From the NCBI GenBank assembly GCA_965214615.1, contig OZ243952.1, forward strand, positions 186,001-250,000: DNA of 64,000 nucleotides, written 5' to 3'. The notes below the pieces were generated by a model. It was given only the letters and a program-made list of their open reading frames with translations, had not been told where the DNA came from and did no database searches. Positions within the stretch are counted from its first letter, which is position 1; each line of letters opens with the position of its first letter. The translations under genes were made by a program, and so were the position numbers. This document shows positions 59,887 to 64,000 of the stretch, in pieces. The DNA is from CBDAUN01 sp965214615 (lineage in GTDB: Bacteria > Pseudomonadota > Gammaproteobacteria > Arenicellales > JAJDZL01).

Positions 59887-62387
59887 TGAAATTGACGGCT
59901 TTTGCGGCGTTCCGCGCTCTGTCCGAAATTCTCGCTGGAAAGCGCGCTCCCGACTCGGTTTCGTTCAAGAATATCAATGATATTGGTCTTGAGAGACTGC
60001 GAAAAGCAATAAAGGAAGATTCAGCATTTACGCTAGACAAAGCAGTGTTATTGCGCCAGGTACTTCTGGGGGAGCAATGGCGCCGGGGTGATTCTGCAAT
60101 ATCTCTGCCCGCACATCAGAACTTGGACAATTTTGCTGAGACAGTGGGTATGGAAATCGTCGATGGTCAGGTGCGTGCGTTACCTTGGTGTCCCCCATGG
60201 TTGCCAGATGCGATGGAAGATTTGGCATGTCGGGCAGCAGCGTTGGAGGCACGTCGCTTTGGTTCAAGCGACAAGGGACCTGTGGTTGACCCATTTCTTT
60301 TTCAGTTTGGCTATGCTCATTATCGTTCTGGAGCTCAACGCGCTGCAATTCGTTCGGCACTGCTTGCTCCGCCTGGTAGTACCACTGCGATTGTTCTGCC
60401 TACAGGGGAGGGAAAGAGCACGGTATTCCATTCAATTTCGGAGATTGGCTTTGCATCCGACCGTGACGTGCAAAGGAAAGGCGGGGTTACCGTTGTTATC
60501 GTGCCTACTGTAGCACTAGCCTATGATCATGAACGCAACTTTCGAAAGAGTGCCAAGGAACATTTGGCTTACGTCAGTGGCACCCCGTCAGAAATTAGGA
60601 CGCATATTCGCGATCGAATAGAAGACGGAAGTCAGAGGCTTGTTTTTGTTGCACCCGAGGCGGCATGTCAAAGTTTGCGACCTGCACTTTTGTCAACGGC
60701 TCGCTCAGGGCACCTAAAGGCGTTGGTGATTGACGAAGCGCACTTAATTGATGCTTGGGGAACAGGGTTCCGGACTGAGTTTCAAAGCCTTAGTGGGTTA
60801 CGTCGAGACTTAATCTCAGCATCGCCACCGGAAAGGTCTCTTCGCACTTTGTTGCTTTCTGCGACGATAGCACCTGAAACTTTGGAAACTTTGAAGGATT
60901 TGTTTGTCAATCCGGGAGAATTTCGTACGCTATTTGCGGGTCAATTGCGACCCGAACCAGATTTTTGGGTTGCAGCACCTACGAGCACGAGGATCCGAGA
61001 CGATCATGTTGTCGAGGCATTGTATAAACTGCCACGTCCGTTGATACTCTACGTTACCGAAGTCGAACACGCAAAAAAATGGTACTGTCGACTCTATGGA
61101 CTTGGATACACTCGCCTATCAGTTTTTCATGGCAAAACGCCAGATTCTGATCGGAGAAAAATATTATCTAGTTGGCAAAGCGGAGACTTGGACATTGTCA
61201 TTGCAACATCAGCATTTGGGCTTGGTATCGACTATCCGCATGTGAGATCTATTGTGCATGCTTGTGTACCGGAATCATTGGATCGTTTCTACCAAGAGGT
61301 TGGCCGTGCTGGTCGCGACGGGTGCGCCTCAATATCAATAATTATTCCGGCATGTCATGACTTTGAGACTGCTCGGAGCCTAAACAATGAGTCAATTTTA
61401 ACGATAGAGCGTGGTCTTGAAAGGTGGAACGCGATGTTTAAACATCCAGATAGCGTACACTGTCAAGGAACCACATTTCGGATCAGAATCGATGTAGCCC
61501 CAGGCTCTTCGCCAGGCGATATCGACATTGTAGGAGACAAAAATTTACGGTGGAATGCGCATTTGCTGTCGCTGCTATCACGTGCTGGTCTAATTCGACT
61601 AGGAGGGTCCCACGAAGATTCAGCCTCCTTGACTGCGAATGGCCAAGAAAATTGCGAAACTACCGGCTACTATAAAACTGTGGAGATATTAGAAAGCAAT
61701 CATCTGAACAAAGAATTTTGGCAAGGGTATGTTGAGCCAGTTAGACAGAAAATCCGAGAGTCTCGCAAGCGTAATCTCGCATTAATGTATGCCCATTTGC
61801 GTGGGAAGAATTGTCCTTCCGACTTGTTGCTAGATCTCTATGGCGGCGATAACCTAGATCCGATGTGTACAGAGTGCACACTTTGCCGTGCGTCTGTCAA
61901 ATCAAAAAAAGCCAAAGTCTTGCCTAAAGAGCCTGCACCGTGCTGGGAGGTGCCCCCGTTACATGGCACAATCAAACGTTGGATGAAAAATAGCGGAAAC
62001 ATTGTAATTAAGTACAACCCAATTGATAATAGCCCCGTCCTTCCTCGTCGTTGGGCGAAAGCATTTGATGAGTTTTGGGGGTCTGGATTGCGTTGTCTTG
62101 CCATCGTTGGCAACCTGCCAAATTTTTTTGATCGAGCGATTGAGGATCTCAAAAATAAGCCAATCTTCGTTTCAAGTACGTTCACGCAATTACCGATTGG
62201 ACCACGCGTAGCAATGGTTGGTTCCGGTTGTACGGTAGCTCTCTTTAATACTATTGGCTGTGGTTCTACCAATCGCTTACTGATAATTCCTGAAGACATG
62301 CAAGACATCGATCGCCCAGGGGAGGTCGCACTTGCAAGGTATTCAGGTTTAGTCTTTGATTTGAACGAATTCTTAAGGCAATTCTGA
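59883..62387 (+). CDS. dpdF: DpdF-like RecQ-family helicase
   Basis: The 834-residue protein is a superfamily-2 helicase: VLPTGEGKSTVFH (motif I), LVIDEAHLIDAWG (II), LLLSATIAPET (III), and TSAFGLGIDYPHV and YQEVGRAGRDG (V, VI), all RecQ-like. The C-terminal cysteines (MCTECTLC) form a zinc site, as in RecQ. A long N-terminal part before motif I is family-specific. The ATG overlaps the dpdE stop (ATGA), so the two are translationally coupled. It is assigned DpdF from this order together with the helicase type. Confidence 0.82.
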   Translation: MMKLTAFAAFRALSEILAGKRAPDSVSFKNINDIGLERLRKAIKEDSAFTLDKAVLLRQVLLGEQWRRGDSAISLPAHQNLDNFAETVGMEIVDGQVRALPWCPPWLPDAMEDLACRAAALEARRFGSSDKGPVVDPFLFQFGYAHYRSGAQRAAIRSALLAPPGSTTAIVLPTGEGKSTVFHSISEIGFASDRDVQRKGGVTVVIVPTVALAYDHERNFRKSAKEHLAYVSGTPSEIRTHIRDRIEDGSQRLVFVAPEAACQSLRPALLSTARSGHLKALVIDEAHLIDAWGTGFRTEFQSLSGLRRDLISASPPERSLRTLLLSATIAPETLETLKDLFVNPGEFRTLFAGQLRPEPDFWVAAPTSTRIRDDHVVEALYKLPRPLILYVTEVEHAKKWYCRLYGLGYTRLSVFHGKTPDSDRRKILSSWQSGDLDIVIATSAFGLGIDYPHVRSIVHACVPESLDRFYQEVGRAGRDGCASISIIIPACHDFETARSLNNESILTIERGLERWNAMFKHPDSVHCQGTTFRIRIDVAPGSSPGDIDIVGDKNLRWNAHLLSLLSRAGLIRLGGSHEDSASLTANGQENCETTGYYKTVEILESNHLNKEFWQGYVEPVRQKIRESRKRNLALMYAHLRGKNCPSDLLLDLYGGDNLDPMCTECTLCRASVKSKKAKVLPKEPAPCWEVPPLHGTIKRWMKNSGNIVIKYNPIDNSPVLPRRWAKAFDEFWGSGLRCLAIVGNLPNFFDRAIEDLKNKPIFVSSTFTQLPIGPRVAMVGSGCTVALFNTIGCGSTNRLLIIPEDMQDIDRPGEVALARYSGLVFDLNEFLRQF

Positions 62388-63253
62388 TGAGTGAAATTAC
62401 TTTTTTCGGAGCCACACCTAACCGGTTGGCGGTGCTCTATAGATGTCTTGCAAACGAAAATGAAAAGGCGCAGAAGCGTGAGAATCTAGCGGCGCTCATT
62501 GCTCCCCAAAGCCTTGCAAATAATGATGCTGATGTTGAATTTGCCGCATTTGTTGATTGTCTTACAGTCGGCAAAAGAATTGGTCTGTTTTCGGAAGAGA
62601 GTGGGGTTGTTCGTTTAACCGATCCGTCATCGGCAAAAGTAGTTGCGAACTCATTTGAAGACGAACTTGCCAAACGACTGGTTGATAGTGCTAAATCTGC
62701 CTCGAATGACGCAGTCGCAGGAGTAATTGCTTGGATGCTTTGTCAGGATCCCCTAACCCCTCTCAAGTGGAGTGGCTCATCTTCTGTCATGCTGCTAAGA
62801 CGACAGTTTCGAGAAGAAATTGAAACAGATTTCGGAATGTCCAACGACTCCACTTTTCAGCAGGCAGTGTATTGGGGGCGTGCTCTCGGTTTTGTGTCGA
62901 GGTTGAAACTTAACGAAGAAGTTGTCATTCCAGACCCGACCGAAGCGATAGAACGCCGACTCAAAGGGATATTGCCTCTCGGAAAGGACATTCTGTTGAG
63001 AACGTTTCTTTCAGATTTAGCAAAATGTTGTCCGGTTTTTGAGGGTGGCTGTGTTCGGTCGGAAGTAGAGGGGTGGATGCGGCCTGAGTTCATCAAATGG
63101 AATGAAGGGTCTGTTTCGTCCTCTACAGCATTAGGGTTACAACGTCTTCAGTTACGCGGTACGATTGATTTGAAACGTCTGGACGACGGACAAGTAATCT
63201 TTGTCAACGGTATGTTGAATGACGGTCGTGTATCCCACATAAGTCGAAATTAA
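62387..63253 (+). CDS. dpdG: DpdG-like protein
   Basis: The 288-residue soluble protein has no motif I can name; the N-terminal half looks helical, with a winged-helix-like TVGKRIGLFSEESGVVRLT segment. The assignment rests on size and on its place between dpdF (1-base overlap, TGATG) and the ATPase gene. Its biochemical role in Dpd restriction is unknown. Confidence 0.7.
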   Translation: MSEITFFGATPNRLAVLYRCLANENEKAQKRENLAALIAPQSLANNDADVEFAAFVDCLTVGKRIGLFSEESGVVRLTDPSSAKVVANSFEDELAKRLVDSAKSASNDAVAGVIAWMLCQDPLTPLKWSGSSSVMLLRRQFREEIETDFGMSNDSTFQQAVYWGRALGFVSRLKLNEEVVIPDPTEAIERRLKGILPLGKDILLRTFLSDLAKCCPVFEGGCVRSEVEGWMRPEFIKWNEGSVSSSTALGLQRLQLRGTIDLKRLDDGQVIFVNGMLNDGRVSHISRN

Positions 63254-63263
63254 AGGCAAATAG

Positions 63264-64000
63264 ATGACGGAACTTTGCTGGAAACCAGAACTTGTTCGCA
63301 AGGTGATTAATCACGATGCTGATTTCGTGCCTGATTCTGTTTTTTGGGCCGTGGACGTTGACGCGCCACTAAATTTCAAGGTTACTAACAACGATGCAGG
63401 GTCTAAGGTTACAACGGACGAACTCGTTACACGCTTTCTTGACTCATCTTACAACCACTACCAATTGGCCGTGCTCGGAGCTTCCGGAACTGGCAAATCG
63501 CATCTAATTCATCGAATGCGGCAGCGAATTCGAGATTACCCTAGATTCGAGGTTGTCGCAGTACGTCGCTTAGAGACAAATCTCCGGGCAATTATCCAAA
63601 AACTTATCGATCAATTGCCTACAGGCCAGCAAGAATATTATCGCGCTGAATTGGACAAGGCGAAACCAGAATTGTCGACCCCAGAGTTGCAAAGAAGCAC
63701 ACTATTAGACAACCTATCGCAGGCAATTGAGGAAGATTTCCGAAGACCAGATTCAGGAATTGATCCTGAGTTTGAGGATGAACTTCTCAGCACGCTTCCT
63801 AATATGTTTCGTGATCCAAATCTAAGGGATGAGAAGTTCTTGGCACCAGGAGAGATTATCCCAGCACTTGTGGAGCGCTTGTTTTCCAGTAAGGAAGGAA
63901 AACGTCTTGAGGAAAGGTTACTTTTCGAAACTTCAAATTTACCCTTGGAAGGAATTAAATTAACCAGTTGTTCCATACAAGCCCGGCAAGCAATCGATCT
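63264..64000 (+). CDS. dpdH: DpdH-like ATP-binding protein, 5' part
   Basis: The gene starts with ATG at 63264, 10 bases after dpdG, and is open to the right edge, so only 245 residues are visible. A P-loop LGASGTGKSHLIHRM lies at about residues 71-85, after an N-terminal segment of about 70 residues. Family members are large ATPases. Size and downstream genes (dpdI, J, K; dpdA, B, C) cannot be seen. Confidence 0.75.
   Translation, partial: MTELCWKPELVRKVINHDADFVPDSVFWAVDVDAPLNFKVTNNDAGSKVTTDELVTRFLDSSYNHYQLAVLGASGTGKSHLIHRMRQRIRDYPRFEVVAVRRLETNLRAIIQKLIDQLPTGQQEYYRAELDKAKPELSTPELQRSTLLDNLSQAIEEDFRRPDSGIDPEFEDELLSTLPNMFRDPNLRDEKFLAPGEIIPALVERLFSSKEGKRLEERLLFETSNLPLEGIKLTSCSIQARQAID

Noticed and set aside
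1..64000. CRISPR arrays, rRNA and tRNA genes
   Set aside because: I looked in the intergenic stretches for regularly spaced repeats and for tRNA-like acceptor/T-loop patterns and found none I could support.

Overview
The window looks like a chromosomal segment of a mid-to-high-GC proteobacterium, most likely an uncultured gammaproteobacterium. Supporting signs are the rpoZ-spoT-ridA-recG-ubiA order, a two-subunit (PhaE/PhaC, class III) polyhydroxyalkanoate synthase, trxA-rho followed by rpmE, and priA and argS next to a SPOR-domain cell-division-type protein. I saw no rRNA, tRNA, CRISPR array or complete insertion sequence.

Layout. 1-4.3 kb: the end of an FtsX-type permease gene and an AttH/lipocalin-like gene, then a Fic gene bracketed by an imperfect direct repeat of the attH 3' end, then a degenerate RmlA-like gene. 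4.3-12.6 kb: coaX, an AEC carrier, a NUDIX hydrolase, a fructosamine-kinase-like gene, priA, argS and a SPOR protein. 12.6-16.2 kb: PHA genes phaC, phaE, phaB, phaR and a rubredoxin. 16.2-22 kb: prmB, rpmE, a very unusual 869-residue protein with sigma-region-4-like and alpha-CTD-like segments, rho and trxA. 22-33.5 kb: a short KdsD-like isomerase, an orphan molybdenum-hydroxylase large subunit, the biotin genes bioB, bioA, bioD and bioF with a ferritin-like di-iron gene translationally coupled to bioB, cytochrome c', cytochrome b561 and a zinc alcohol dehydrogenase. 33.9-39.9 kb: rpoZ-spoT-ridA-recG-ubiA.

39.9-42 kb is a small accessory patch (lone HigA-type antitoxin, DUF6429 protein, small membrane protein). 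42-52 kb holds an eight-gene operon on the minus strand: a polyamine-type ABC importer (potD-A-B-C-like), a P1/DmpA-type aminopeptidase, a class III aminotransferase and both subunits of an N,N-dimethylformamidase-like amidohydrolase. It is divergent from an RpiR-family regulator. Together these look like uptake and stepwise degradation of an amide-linked amine or peptide-like compound.

52-64 kb is an accessory island: two DUF4143 ATPases, another AAA ATPase, and then a lower-GC, tightly coupled set matching dpdE-dpdF-dpdG-dpdH of the 7-deazaguanine DNA modification/restriction (Dpd) system, cut off by the right edge. The modification genes (dpdA/B/C and the preQ0 pathway) are not in the window.

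The best candidates for something undescribed are the sigma-4/alpha-CTD-like protein beside rho, the di-iron protein in the biotin locus, and the DMFase-type catabolic operon.
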